From Kribbella sp. NBC_01245 (GTDB lineage Bacteria > Actinomycetota > Actinomycetes > Propionibacteriales > Kribbellaceae): a stretch of DNA of 64,000 nt. Positions 32,511 to 40,852 of this stretch are shown piece by piece. Under the pieces are notes generated by a model. That model did not search any database and was not told the DNA's origin. It worked only from the letters and a program-made list of their open reading frames with translations. Location of the stretch: positions 5,270,001 through 5,334,000 of the forward strand of contig NZ_CP108487.1 in NCBI RefSeq assembly GCF_036226525.1. The letters are read 5' to 3'. Position 1 is the first letter of the stretch; every line of letters starts with the position of its first letter. Made by a program: the position numbers and the translations under genes.

Positions 32511-35475
32511 TCTGGGCGCCTAGGGCTTCGCGGAGGAGGTCGGTGGTGGAGCGGGAGTCCTCTTCCAGGACTGGGTCGTCCTCGCCGACTACGTCCGCTT
32601 CTTCCTCTGGGCTGAGGGACTTCTCGACGACAACCGGGGCGGCCTTCGCGCGCTTGGCCTGCTCGGCCGCGTAGGCCGCTTCGGCCGCCCGACGGGGATT
32701 GACCGCGCCCTCGGCCTGCTTGGCCTCCGCCTGGTTGGCAGCCGCGGGTTGTGCGGCGGACTGGCCCTGCTGTACGTCGTGCGTGGTCGACGCGCCGGCT
32801 TGGCCTGCCTCGCCCATTCCGGCGGGAGTTGGGACGGTCAAGGTGCCTACGCCGCCGCCCGAGGTTTCGGGTTGTGCGCTTGTCGCGTTCGGGCGGGCTG
32901 ATCCGGCGCCTTGGTCGGCGAATCCGTAGGCGCCTAGGTCCTCCGGCTCCGGCTCGTCATACGGAGGCGGGGGTTCATCATCCCAAGCACCCGTAGTCCG
33001 CACCGGAATCGACGCACCGGCCTGAGCCGAAGCCCCAGAGCCTGCCAATCCGCCAGGGTTGCCGGGGCCGCCGGGGTTGGCCGATCCGCCCGAGCTGACC
33101 GATCCGCCGGGGTTGGCGGAGCCGCCGGGATTGGCGGAGCCGGTGGAGTTGGCCGATCCGCCGGAATGGGCCGAGGCCGCCGGGCCGGACTCGGCACCTG
33201 CGCTCGAGTGGCTGGAGCTTGCGGCCGCGGGCGAGCCTGGGCTGCCAAGGGAGGCCGCTGGGCTGGCCGAATCCGCACCGGTCGATGTACCGCCAAGTGC
33301 GCTCGGGGCTGCAGCGCTCGTGCTCGTTGCCGAGCCCGCGCTGTTCGCTGCGCTGTCCGTCGCGCCTGGGTTGTTCGCTGTGCCTTGGTTGTTCGCTGTG
33401 CCTTGGTTGCTCGGGCCACCCGACGGCGTCGAGTCGCCGGAGGAGCCGGAAGAGCCGCCGGCCGGGCCGCCAGCGGGAGCGTTGCCCGTGGATGGCGCGC
33501 TGCTCGGGGACTGGCTCGCGCCGCCTGATCTGCCGCTGCCCCCTGAGCTGGACGCACCACTGCTGGGGTCGGTGGAGGGATCGATGACCGCTTCGATTCG
33601 GCGGTCCAGCATGATCGTGTCGCGGACCGCTTCGCGGAGGATTTCGTCATGGCCGGAGCGCAGGAAGTTCTCGCGGACGCCCGCGTGGGTCAGGCCGATC
33701 GTCAAGGTCTTGTCGTCGATCGCGATGACCTGAGCGTTCTGGCTGATGATCATCCAGCTGACCTTCTTGCGCTCTTTCACGCGCTGCAAGATGTCCGGCC
33801 AGACCCGCCGCACGTCGGCGAGCCCGAGGCCCGTACCCGTCGCGCTGGACCCCGCACCCGCCGGCTGGGCCTGAGCTGGCTGAGACTGTTGCGCCGCAGC
33901 CGGCTGAGCCTGAGCTGGCTGAGACTGTTGCGCCGCAGCCGGCTGAGCCTGAGCTGGTTGAGCCGCGGGAGCTGACTCGGCCGGCGCCGACTGGGCCGCG
34001 GGCGCCGCCAGGGACTCCTCGGGCCAAGCGCCAGAACCACCAGCACCCGGAGCGGAAGCCGCCGGAGGCACGGAACCACCGGCCGCCGCACCACCCGAAG
34101 CAGCGGCATCACGCGGGGCTGACGCATCACCAGGAGCGGCATCACCCAAGTACGACGTACCGGCTGAAGCGGAAGCGGCCGGGGGTGACGTACCGGCTGA
34201 GCCGCCGCGCGCGGCGGAGCGGGCTGCGGCACGGGCGGACACCTGGTCCATGGAGTCGTCCGCAACAGCGGCAGCGCCACCCGACGCGGAAGGCTCGACC
34301 GGGAGACCAAGGGAGATGCGGCGCTCGATCCGGTCGAGGCGGGCCTGGATCCCGTTAGTGGAGTCGTCAGCCCCGGGCAGCAGGACCTTCGCGCAGATCA
34401 ACTCAAGCTGCAACCGAGGCGCAGTAGCACCGCGCATCTCAAGCAACCCGGCCGCGACAATATCCGCCGCCCGCGTCAACTCAGCCGCCCCAATACCAGC
34501 AGCCTGAGTCTGCAACCGCTCGCCCTGATCCTCCGCCACATCGATCAGCCCCGAGGCCACAGCCGTCGGCACCGCCGACAAGATGACGAGATCCCGCAGC
34601 CGCCGCAGCAGATCCTCGGCAAACCGCTTCGGATCCTGACCAGTCTCGATGACCTTGTCGATCACCTCGAACACAGCCGCACTGTCATGAGCCGCGAACC
34701 CGTCCACGCACGCGTCCAGCAGCGAGTCGGGCGTGAATCCGAGCAGGTTGACCGCGAGCTGATACGTCACGCCCTCCGGCCCGGCGCCACCGATCAGCTG
34801 GTCGAGCACGCTCAACGAGTCACGCACGGACCCGGCGCCGGCGCGAACCACCAGCGGCAACGCGGCGGGCTCGATCGCGACCTTCTCCTGGCTGCACAAC
34901 TTCGCCATGTAGTCCCCGAGCACCTTCGGCGGGACCAGGCGGAAGGGGTAGTGATGCGTGCGCGACCGGATCGTGCCGATGACCTTGTCCGGCTCGGTGG
35001 TCGCGAAGATGAACTTCAGATGCGGCGGCGGCTCTTCGACCAGCTTCAGCAGGGCGTTGAAACCCTGCGTCGTGACCATGTGGGCCTCGTCGATGATGTA
35101 GATCTTGTAGCGGCTCTGCACCGGCGCGAAAAAAGCACGTTCGCGCAGGTCACGGGCATCGTCGACACCACCATGCGAGGCGGCGTCGATCTCGATCACG
35201 TCGATGCTGCCGGGCCCACCACGGGCCAGATCGCGGCACGACTGGCACTGGCCGCACGGCTCGGCGATCGGGCCCTGCTCGCAGTTGATGGCGCGCGCGA
35301 GGATGCGCGCGCTGGTCGTCTTGCCACAGCCGCGCGGGCCCGAGAACAGATACGCGTGGTTGACCCGGTTGTTGGTCAGCGCGTTCCGCAGCGGGTCCGT
35401 GACGTGGTCCTGGCCGATGACCTCGGCGAACGTCTCCGGGCGATACCGGCGATACAGTGCGAGAGGCGCTTCCAC
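32488..35475 (-). CDS. dnaX: DNA polymerase III gamma/tau subunit
   Basis: The clamp-loader ATPase. The start is taken at GTG 35475 (995 residues); GTG 35484 and ATG 35505 are alternatives. Walker A GPRGCGKT is at 46-53, with a C4 zinc site (C65, C74, C77, C80) and Walker B IYIIDEAHM near 115-123. The arginine-finger motif TIRSRTHHY follows. After about residue 380 the protein becomes a long Ala/Ser/Gly/Pro-rich tail of roughly 600 residues, broken by one folded segment (about 540-620, RVWPDILQRVKERKKVSWM). This is much longer than usual for DnaX. No slippery heptamer is evident. Confidence 0.94.
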   Translation of the reverse strand: MEAPLALYRRYRPETFAEVIGQDHVTDPLRNALTNNRVNHAYLFSGPRGCGKTTSARILARAINCEQGPIAEPCGQCQSCRDLARGGPGSIDVIEIDAASHGGVDDARDLRERAFFAPVQSRYKIYIIDEAHMVTTQGFNALLKLVEEPPPHLKFIFATTEPDKVIGTIRSRTHHYPFRLVPPKVLGDYMAKLCSQEKVAIEPAALPLVVRAGAGSVRDSLSVLDQLIGGAGPEGVTYQLAVNLLGFTPDSLLDACVDGFAAHDSAAVFEVIDKVIETGQDPKRFAEDLLRRLRDLVILSAVPTAVASGLIDVAEDQGERLQTQAAGIGAAELTRAADIVAAGLLEMRGATAPRLQLELICAKVLLPGADDSTNGIQARLDRIERRISLGLPVEPSASGGAAAVADDSMDQVSARAAARSAARGGSAGTSPPAASASAGTSYLGDAAPGDASAPRDAAASGGAAAGGSVPPAASAPGAGGSGAWPEESLAAPAAQSAPAESAPAAQPAQAQPAAAQQSQPAQAQPAAAQQSQPAQAQPAGAGSSATGTGLGLADVRRVWPDILQRVKERKKVSWMIISQNAQVIAIDDKTLTIGLTHAGVRENFLRSGHDEILREAVRDTIMLDRRIEAVIDPSTDPSSGASSSGGSGRSGGASQSPSSAPSTGNAPAGGPAGGSSGSSGDSTPSGGPSNQGTANNQGTANNPGATDSAANSAGSATSTSAAAPSALGGTSTGADSASPAASLGSPGSPAAASSSHSSAGAESGPAASAHSGGSANSTGSANPGGSANPGGSVSSGGSANPGGPGNPGGLAGSGASAQAGASIPVRTTGAWDDEPPPPYDEPEPEDLGAYGFADQGAGSARPNATSAQPETSGGGVGTLTVPTPAGMGEAGQAGASTTHDVQQGQSAAQPAAANQAEAKQAEGAVNPRRAAEAAYAAEQAKRAKAAPVVVEKSLSPEEEADVVGEDDPVLEEDSRSTTDLLREALGAQIIDEQPN
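33869..33964. repeat. 39-nt tandem repeat in dnaX
   Basis: Two identical 39-nt units (33869-33907 and 33908-33946) and a partial third encode 13-residue repeats of the form QPAQAQPAAAQQS in the disordered tail. Perfect nucleotide identity suggests recent duplication or ongoing slippage. Confidence 0.9.
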
Positions 35476-35514
35476 GTCGGCCACCCTAGCGGGCCGCGCC
35501 GACAATTCGCGGCC

Positions 35515-36165
35515 CTACATCTCCAGCCGGGCCTCTTCGACCATGTCCCGGACGGCCTTCGCGCCGACCTCCGCGGCCAGCTCGTCCGCCTCGTCCAGCA
35601 GCGCGGCACAGTCCTGCCCGCGCTCCTGGGCGAACGCGATATAGGCCAGACCGATCAGATTCGCCGCGACGCCCGCCGTGAAACCGAGCTCCCGCCGCAA
35701 CGCGGTCGACTCCTCCAGCATCCCCCGAGCCTCGTCCAGCCGGCCGGACGCGTGCGCGACGAAGCCGAGGTGACGCAGCGCGTACGACCTTGTCAGAGCG
35801 TCACCCGCCTCGGTCGCCAGCTCCAGCGAACGCTCGAACAGTGGGACCGCTGTCTCATGGTCATCCCGCACGACCTGCTGGAAACAGCCGATCCAGAACG
35901 TCGCCTCGCCCTCGCCGCGGCCATCGTCCAGCGAGCGGTACAACTCGGCGGCGCGCTCGAAAAGCTGCAGCTCACGAGGGTTCTCAACGGCCAGATCAAG
36001 CCGGCGCTGGTCGAGATAGACGGCGTGCAAGTTCTGCCCCTGCGCGAGCGCCAGGTCGGCCTCAAGCGCGGTCAGCTCCTGCGCGGCCGCCGGCAGCCCC
36101 GAGGCGTCAGCACCGAAGACGGTCCGCTCATACGCCTTGGCAGCCCGTTCGAGTCGCTCAACCAC
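35515..36165 (-). CDS. TPR-like helical repeat protein
   Basis: A 216-residue protein of paired helices with TPR-type spacing, for example FERAAELYRSLDDGRGEGEA, AVPLFERSLELATEAGD and EARGMLEESTALRRELG. It has no signal peptide or membrane segment, so it is a cytoplasmic scaffold or partner protein. The start is GTG 36165, overlapping the rmlA stop by 8 nt (GTGGTTGA), so it is coupled to rmlA. The function is unknown. Confidence 0.78.
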   Translation of the reverse strand: MVERLERAAKAYERTVFGADASGLPAAAQELTALEADLALAQGQNLHAVYLDQRRLDLAVENPRELQLFERAAELYRSLDDGRGEGEATFWIGCFQQVVRDDHETAVPLFERSLELATEAGDALTRSYALRHLGFVAHASGRLDEARGMLEESTALRRELGFTAGVAANLIGLAYIAFAQERGQDCAALLDEADELAAEVGAKAVRDMVEEARLEM

Positions 36166-37030
36166 GGTCTTCCTCCAACAGGCCGAGCAGGTAGTCGCCG
36201 TACCCCGATTTGGCGAAGCTCTCGGCTCGCGCCCGCAGGCCCTCGTCCCCGATGAACCCCCGGCGCCACGCGATCTCCTCGGGGCAGCCGATCTTCAGAC
36301 CCTGCCGCTCCTCGACGGCCCGGACGAACTCGCCCGCGGACATCAGGGAGTCGAACGTGCCGGTGTCGAGCCACGCCGTACCCCGCGGCAGCACCTCGAC
36401 CTGCAGCCGCTTGGCGTCCAGGTAGAACTCGTTGATGCTCGTGATCTCCAGCTCGCCGCGAGCCGACGGCTGGATCGCCTTGGCCACGTCGACCACGTCG
36501 CTGGAGTAGAAGTACAGCCCGGGCACGGCGTAGTTGCTGCGCGGGACGGCCGGCTTCTCCTCGATGCTGAGCGCCTGCCCGTTCGCGTCGAACTCGACCA
36601 CGCCGTACGCCGTGGGGTCCGCGACGCGATAGGCGAACACGACACCGCCGTCGACCTCGTTGAACCGCTGCAGGTGCAGACCGAGACCCGGCCCGTAGAA
36701 GATGTTGTCGCCGAGCGCGAGCGCCACCGGTTCGTCGCCGATGAAGTCCGCGCCGATCAGGAACGCCTGCGCGAGACCCTCCGGCTTGGCCTGCACCGCA
36801 TACGAGATCGCCATCCCGAACTGCGAACCGTCGCCCAGCAGCCGCTGGAACTGGGTCGAGTCCTCCGGGGTGGTGATGATCAGCACCTCGCGGATATTGG
36901 CCAGCATCAGCGTGGAGAGCGGGTAGTAGATCATCGGCTTGTCGTAGACCGGCAGCAACTGCTTGCTCGCGGCCAGAGTGAGCGGATGCAATCGGGTGCC
37001 GGACCCACCGGCCAGGATGATGCCTCGCAT
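36158..37030 (-). CDS. rmlA: Glucose-1-phosphate thymidylyltransferase
   Basis: A 290-residue enzyme that makes dTDP-glucose, the first step toward dTDP-rhamnose and other deoxysugars. It has the signature GGSGTRLHPLT (8-18), the KQLLPVYDKPM loop, the ALGDNIFYG metal site and EKP (near 162). Length is normal. Other rml genes are not in the window. The divergent TetR gene begins 55 nt upstream. Confidence 0.95.
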   Translation of the reverse strand: MRGIILAGGSGTRLHPLTLAASKQLLPVYDKPMIYYPLSTLMLANIREVLIITTPEDSTQFQRLLGDGSQFGMAISYAVQAKPEGLAQAFLIGADFIGDEPVALALGDNIFYGPGLGLHLQRFNEVDGGVVFAYRVADPTAYGVVEFDANGQALSIEEKPAVPRSNYAVPGLYFYSSDVVDVAKAIQPSARGELEITSINEFYLDAKRLQVEVLPRGTAWLDTGTFDSLMSAGEFVRAVEERQGLKIGCPEEIAWRRGFIGDEGLRARAESFAKSGYGDYLLGLLEEDRG

Positions 37031-37084
37031 GGGACCGAACCCTACTCGTTGATCGATGGCAGGGCGTCGAGCAGAATCGGCGCC

Positions 37085-37711
37085 ATGTCCACCGCAGCGG
37101 CCTCGGGGGTCGGACGGCGTAAGCCGAGCAAGGGTGACCTGACCTCACAGGCCATCCTCGACAGCGCCGAGCGCCTGCTCGCCGACCACGACATCACCGA
37201 GATCACCATCGACGGCCTGACCGCGGGCGCCGGGATCTCCCGCTCGGCGTTCTACTTTCACTTTGAATCACGCGCGGCCGTACTGCGTCATCTGGCCGAG
37301 CGCGTCGTCGCTGAGCTGTTCGAGGCGGCCGCCATCTGGCTGGACGAGCCGATCCGCGATCAACCCCGCGAGCAGGTACGACGTGCGCTCGCCGCGACGG
37401 TGGCCGTCTGGCGGCGCCACGGACCCGTGCTGCGAGGAGCGGTGCGGGCGCAGGACATCGACCCGGAGATCCGGAGCTTCTGGGCCGCGACTGGCCGGCG
37501 CCTGCTCACCGCGGTCGAGGCCCGGATCGAGGCCGAGCGGGCGGCCGGGATCGCGCTCGACGGCCCACCGGCGAAGGCGCTCGCGAACGTCCTCATCGCG
37601 ATGAACGACGAGGTCTGCTTCCACCACTCCCGGACGCGCAAGTCCGCGGCCGCCGATCGCGAGGTGGTCGACACCCTCGCGATCGTCTGGCTGCGAACGC
37701 TCTACTCCTAG
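37085..37711 (+). CDS. TetR-family regulator (EthR-like)
   Basis: A 208-residue repressor starting at ATG 37085. The HTH (ITIDGLTAGAGISRSAFYFHF, residues 40-60) is followed by a ligand-binding domain like that of EthR, with RHGPVLRGAVRAQD and FHHSR. Target genes are unknown. It is convergent with the acyl-CoA ligase gene (4-nt overlap), so regulation of the lipid genes is possible but cannot be shown; the frame is open upstream but that part is antisense to rmlA. Confidence 0.9.
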   Translation: MSTAAASGVGRRKPSKGDLTSQAILDSAERLLADHDITEITIDGLTAGAGISRSAFYFHFESRAAVLRHLAERVVAELFEAAAIWLDEPIRDQPREQVRRALAATVAVWRRHGPVLRGAVRAQDIDPEIRSFWAATGRRLLTAVEARIEAERAAGIALDGPPAKALANVLIAMNDEVCFHHSRTRKSAAADREVVDTLAIVWLRTLYS

Positions 37712-39336
37712 CTCTCGAGGTGGTAGTCGGCGAACCGTGACCGCAGGTCCTTCTTCGAGAACTTGCCGACACTCGTCTTCGGCACCTCGTCGATGAACTC
37801 GACCGCATCCGGGAGCCACCACTTGGCCACCAACGGCTCCAGGTAGGCCAGAATCTCTTCACCAGTTGCGGATTCGCCTTCCTGCAACACCACGCAGGCC
37901 AGCGGGCGCTCATCCCACTTGGGGTGCGGGACGCCGACGACGGCCGCCTCCTTGATCTTGGGATGGGCCATCAGCAGGTTCTCGAGTTCGACCGAGCTGA
38001 TCCATTCGCCGCCGGACTTGACCAGGTCCTTCGTCCGGTCGACGAGCCGGACCGATCCGAAGCGATCAACGGCCGCGACGTCGCCGGTCTTCATCCAGCC
38101 GTCCTCGGTGTTGAGCACGACGCCTTCGTCCGGGCGGTAGTACTCGGCGGCGATCCAAGGACCGCGGACCTGCAACTCGCCGGTCGCCTCGTCATCCCAG
38201 GGCAGGGGGTCCGTCGTACCGGGCTCGACAATGCGGATTTCCACACCAGGCAAGGGCAAACCCTGCCGCGCACGCAGCCCGGCCTGCTCGTCCTCGGGCA
38301 GATCGGCGTACCGCGCGGGCACATGCGCGGCCGTCGCCACCGGACTCGTCTCGGTCATCCCCCAGGCCTGCAGAATGGGCTTGCCGAGCTTCTCGCGGAA
38401 GGCCTCCGACAACGCCTGCGGCACGGCTGAACCACCACACGGGATACGGCGCAGATGCGGCAGGTCAACGCCGTCCAGAAGGGGCAACAGTCCTTGCCAA
38501 ATAGTCGGCACTCCGGCCGTCAGAGTGACTTCCTCCTCCTGCAAGAGCTTGAGGATTCCCTGCGGGCTCATGTCCGGCCCGGGGAACACCAGGTTGGCCC
38601 CGGCCATCGGAGCCGCGTGCGCGAGACCCCAGGCGTTCGCGTGGAACATGGGCACGACAGGCATCACCGTGTCCGTCTCGGTGAGGCCGATCGCGGTGTT
38701 CGTCAGTACGGCGATGGAGTGCAGCCACGTCGATCGGTGGGAGTAGACGACGCCCTTGGGATTGCCGGTCGTACCGCTGGTGTAGCACATGGCGGCGGCC
38801 TGGTTCTCGTCGTCGACGTGGAACTCGACCGGCTCCGCGGCCGCGAGCAGTTCCTCATAATCGTGGAATCGCGGGTCGTCGGGGATCTCTGCGCTTGGTG
38901 CGCCAGCGGGCAGGTCGTCCATCACGACGACGTGCCGGACCGTCTCGAAGCGCTCGAGCAATGGCAGGAACAACCCGAGCAGCGAGCGATCGACGAAGAT
39001 GACCTCGTCCTCGGCGTGATTCGCGATGTAGACGACCTGGTCCGGGAAGAGCCGGATGTTCAGCGTGTGCAGCACCCGGCCGGTGCAAGGCGCGGCGAAG
39101 TAGAGCTCCAGGTGGCGCGAGGAATTCCACGCGAAGGTGCCGACGCGGCCGTCCGCGCTGATACCGAGGGTGTCGAGCACTCCGCCGAGGCGTCTGGTCC
39201 GCGCGGCCCATTCGCCGTACGTCACTCGCTGCGGGGCCGGCCCGCCGGTCACAATCGTCTTGTCCGGATAGAGCTGCTCCGCCCGGCGGAAGATCGACTC
39301 GAGCGTGAGCGGGAAGTCCTGCATCAGACCCTTCAT
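37708..39336 (-). CDS. Long-chain fatty acyl-CoA ligase (AMP-forming)
   Basis: A 542-residue adenylate-forming enzyme starting at ATG 39336. Motifs: YTSGTTGNPKG (P-loop, about 184-194), the QAWGMTETSP A5 motif, DGWMKTGDVA (A7) and the catalytic lysine region KTSVGKFSKK near the C-terminus. It activates fatty or aryl acids for CoA esters. The nearby acyl-CoA dehydrogenase on the same strand suggests beta-oxidation, though a long palindrome lies between them. Confidence 0.92.
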   Translation of the reverse strand: MKGLMQDFPLTLESIFRRAEQLYPDKTIVTGGPAPQRVTYGEWAARTRRLGGVLDTLGISADGRVGTFAWNSSRHLELYFAAPCTGRVLHTLNIRLFPDQVVYIANHAEDEVIFVDRSLLGLFLPLLERFETVRHVVVMDDLPAGAPSAEIPDDPRFHDYEELLAAAEPVEFHVDDENQAAAMCYTSGTTGNPKGVVYSHRSTWLHSIAVLTNTAIGLTETDTVMPVVPMFHANAWGLAHAAPMAGANLVFPGPDMSPQGILKLLQEEEVTLTAGVPTIWQGLLPLLDGVDLPHLRRIPCGGSAVPQALSEAFREKLGKPILQAWGMTETSPVATAAHVPARYADLPEDEQAGLRARQGLPLPGVEIRIVEPGTTDPLPWDDEATGELQVRGPWIAAEYYRPDEGVVLNTEDGWMKTGDVAAVDRFGSVRLVDRTKDLVKSGGEWISSVELENLLMAHPKIKEAAVVGVPHPKWDERPLACVVLQEGESATGEEILAYLEPLVAKWWLPDAVEFIDEVPKTSVGKFSKKDLRSRFADYHLES

Positions 39337-39401
39337 GGGCTCACTGTGCCAGCCCAGGCAAACCCTGACCACTGTGTCGAGCGGCACACCGCCGCCCCCT
39401 T

Positions 39402-39501
39402 TTTCTTGTTCACGAGTGGTCGCATCTTGCCCCTTGCCCACAAACGGTCAGCTGACTGTCGGCGGTTCGGGGGCAAGATGCGACCACTCGTGAACAAGAA
39501 A
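39402..39501. repeat. Long-arm palindrome with GAGTGGTCGC core (family B copy 3)
   Basis: Two perfect 32-nt arms (39402-39433 and 39470-39501) flank a 36-nt centre. The arm contains GTTCACGAGTGGTCGC and ends TTGCCCC, echoing the GTTCAT...GCCCTC layout of family A. It lies between the acyl-CoA dehydrogenase stop and the ligase start, both on the minus strand, so it may separate their transcription. Confidence 0.9.
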
Positions 39502-39514
39502 GCAGCGGCAGGGG

Positions 39515-40687
39515 CTAGTGGAAGTGCTGGCCGATTTTGCGGTGGCCGCGGAGCAGGTCGCGGGAGACGATCAGCCGCTGCATCTCGTCCGTACCCTCGA
39601 AGATGCGCCACAGCCGCACCTCGCGGAACCAGCGCTCGACCGGCAGCTCCTTCGTGTACCCCATGCCGCCGTGGATCTGGAGCACCCGGTCCGCGATCCG
39701 GTTCGCCGTATTCGTGCCGTACAGCTTCGCGATCGCCGAATCGTGCTGCGGATGCCGCCCCTGGTCGACCACCCACGCGGCGTACAGCACCAGCCAGCGC
39801 GCGGCCTCGAGTTCGACCTCGGAGTCGGCGATCATCCACTGGATCGCCTGGTTGTCACCGATCGGCTTGCCGAACGTCTCGCGCGTGTTGGCGTGGTCGA
39901 TCGCCATCTGCAGCAGGCGTTCACAAGTACCAATGGCTCGCGCGGGAATGATGTAGCGGCCCTTCATGATCCAGCGCATCGCCAGTTCGTAGCCCTGGCC
40001 GATCTCGCCGAGCACCCGGTCGGCCGGCACCCGTACGTCGTCGAAGTTCAGCGTGGCGGGCGAGGCCGGGCCCATCGTGATGATCGGGTCGGACGTCCAG
40101 CCGAGCTCGCGATCGACCAGGAACGCGGTGAAGCCGCCCTTGGACCCGAGCTCCGCGTCCGTGACCGCGATGACGATGGCGAAATCGGCCTGGTGACCAC
40201 CGGTGATGAAGGTCTTCTCGCCGCGGATCACCCAGTCGTCGCCGTCGCGCTTGGCCGTTGTCCGGATCGAACGGGTGTCGGAGCCGGCGCCTGGCTCGGT
40301 GATCGCGAAACAAGACTTGCGCTCACCGGAGATCGTCGGCAGGAGGTATTCCTTGGCCTGCTCGTCGTTGCACTCGTAGAGGATGTTGTCGGCCTCACCG
40401 CCGAACGAGAACCCCAGCAGGGATCGCCCGAGCTCGGCCGAGACCAGCGCCTGATCGACTGCGGACAAACCCATCCCGCCGTACTCCTCGGGAGTGCTCA
40501 GACCCCAGAAACCGAAGGATTTCGCCTTCTGCTGCAGGTCGCGGATCACGTCGGGCGCGACGCCGATCTCGCCCGCTCGCTCCCGCCGCAGTACGTCGTT
40601 CTCGAGCGGGATCAGTTCGCGGCGGACGAACTCGCGCGTGGTCTCACGGATGGCCCGTTGTTCGTCGGTGAGGGAGAAGTCGACCAT
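39515..40687 (-). CDS. Acyl-CoA dehydrogenase
   Basis: A 390-residue FAD enzyme that introduces the 2,3-double bond in acyl-CoA. It has CFAITEPGAGSDT (FAD/substrate loop), the ITGGHQADFAIV segment, the IHGGMGYTKE signature and the conserved IFEGTDEMQRLIVSRDLL near the C-terminus (the catalytic glutamate lies in EGT). Length is normal. It is divergent from the AAHS transporter gene. Confidence 0.94.
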   Translation of the reverse strand: MVDFSLTDEQRAIRETTREFVRRELIPLENDVLRRERAGEIGVAPDVIRDLQQKAKSFGFWGLSTPEEYGGMGLSAVDQALVSAELGRSLLGFSFGGEADNILYECNDEQAKEYLLPTISGERKSCFAITEPGAGSDTRSIRTTAKRDGDDWVIRGEKTFITGGHQADFAIVIAVTDAELGSKGGFTAFLVDRELGWTSDPIITMGPASPATLNFDDVRVPADRVLGEIGQGYELAMRWIMKGRYIIPARAIGTCERLLQMAIDHANTRETFGKPIGDNQAIQWMIADSEVELEAARWLVLYAAWVVDQGRHPQHDSAIAKLYGTNTANRIADRVLQIHGGMGYTKELPVERWFREVRLWRIFEGTDEMQRLIVSRDLLRGHRKIGQHFH

Positions 40688-40852
40688 GGGCGTTCCGTCC
40701 TCGGGGTATCGGTTTCTCGACAGGGTGTCGATTCTGCCTTCGGTCGTTGTGCCTGGCTAGAGCTTCCGCTCAACGGAAGGCAGGTAGCCGTCATCCTGGC
40801 CGCTACCGGAAGGTCGTCAACACACTGCCGGCGTCAACCCCTGGAGGTCGCG

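Noticed and set aside
32488..34300. Programmed frameshift in dnaX
   Set aside because: No A-rich slippery heptamer or adjacent stem is evident; the low-complexity tail is read in one frame to the end.
38455..39951. A 498-codon plus-strand reading frame
   Set aside because: It is antisense to the acyl-CoA ligase and dehydrogenase genes and runs through the palindrome at 39402-39501; no domain is recognisable.
39518..40852. Long N-terminal extension of the AAHS transporter frame
   Set aside because: The extension is antisense to the acyl-CoA dehydrogenase; the transporter begins at ATG 40853 with GGAGG.
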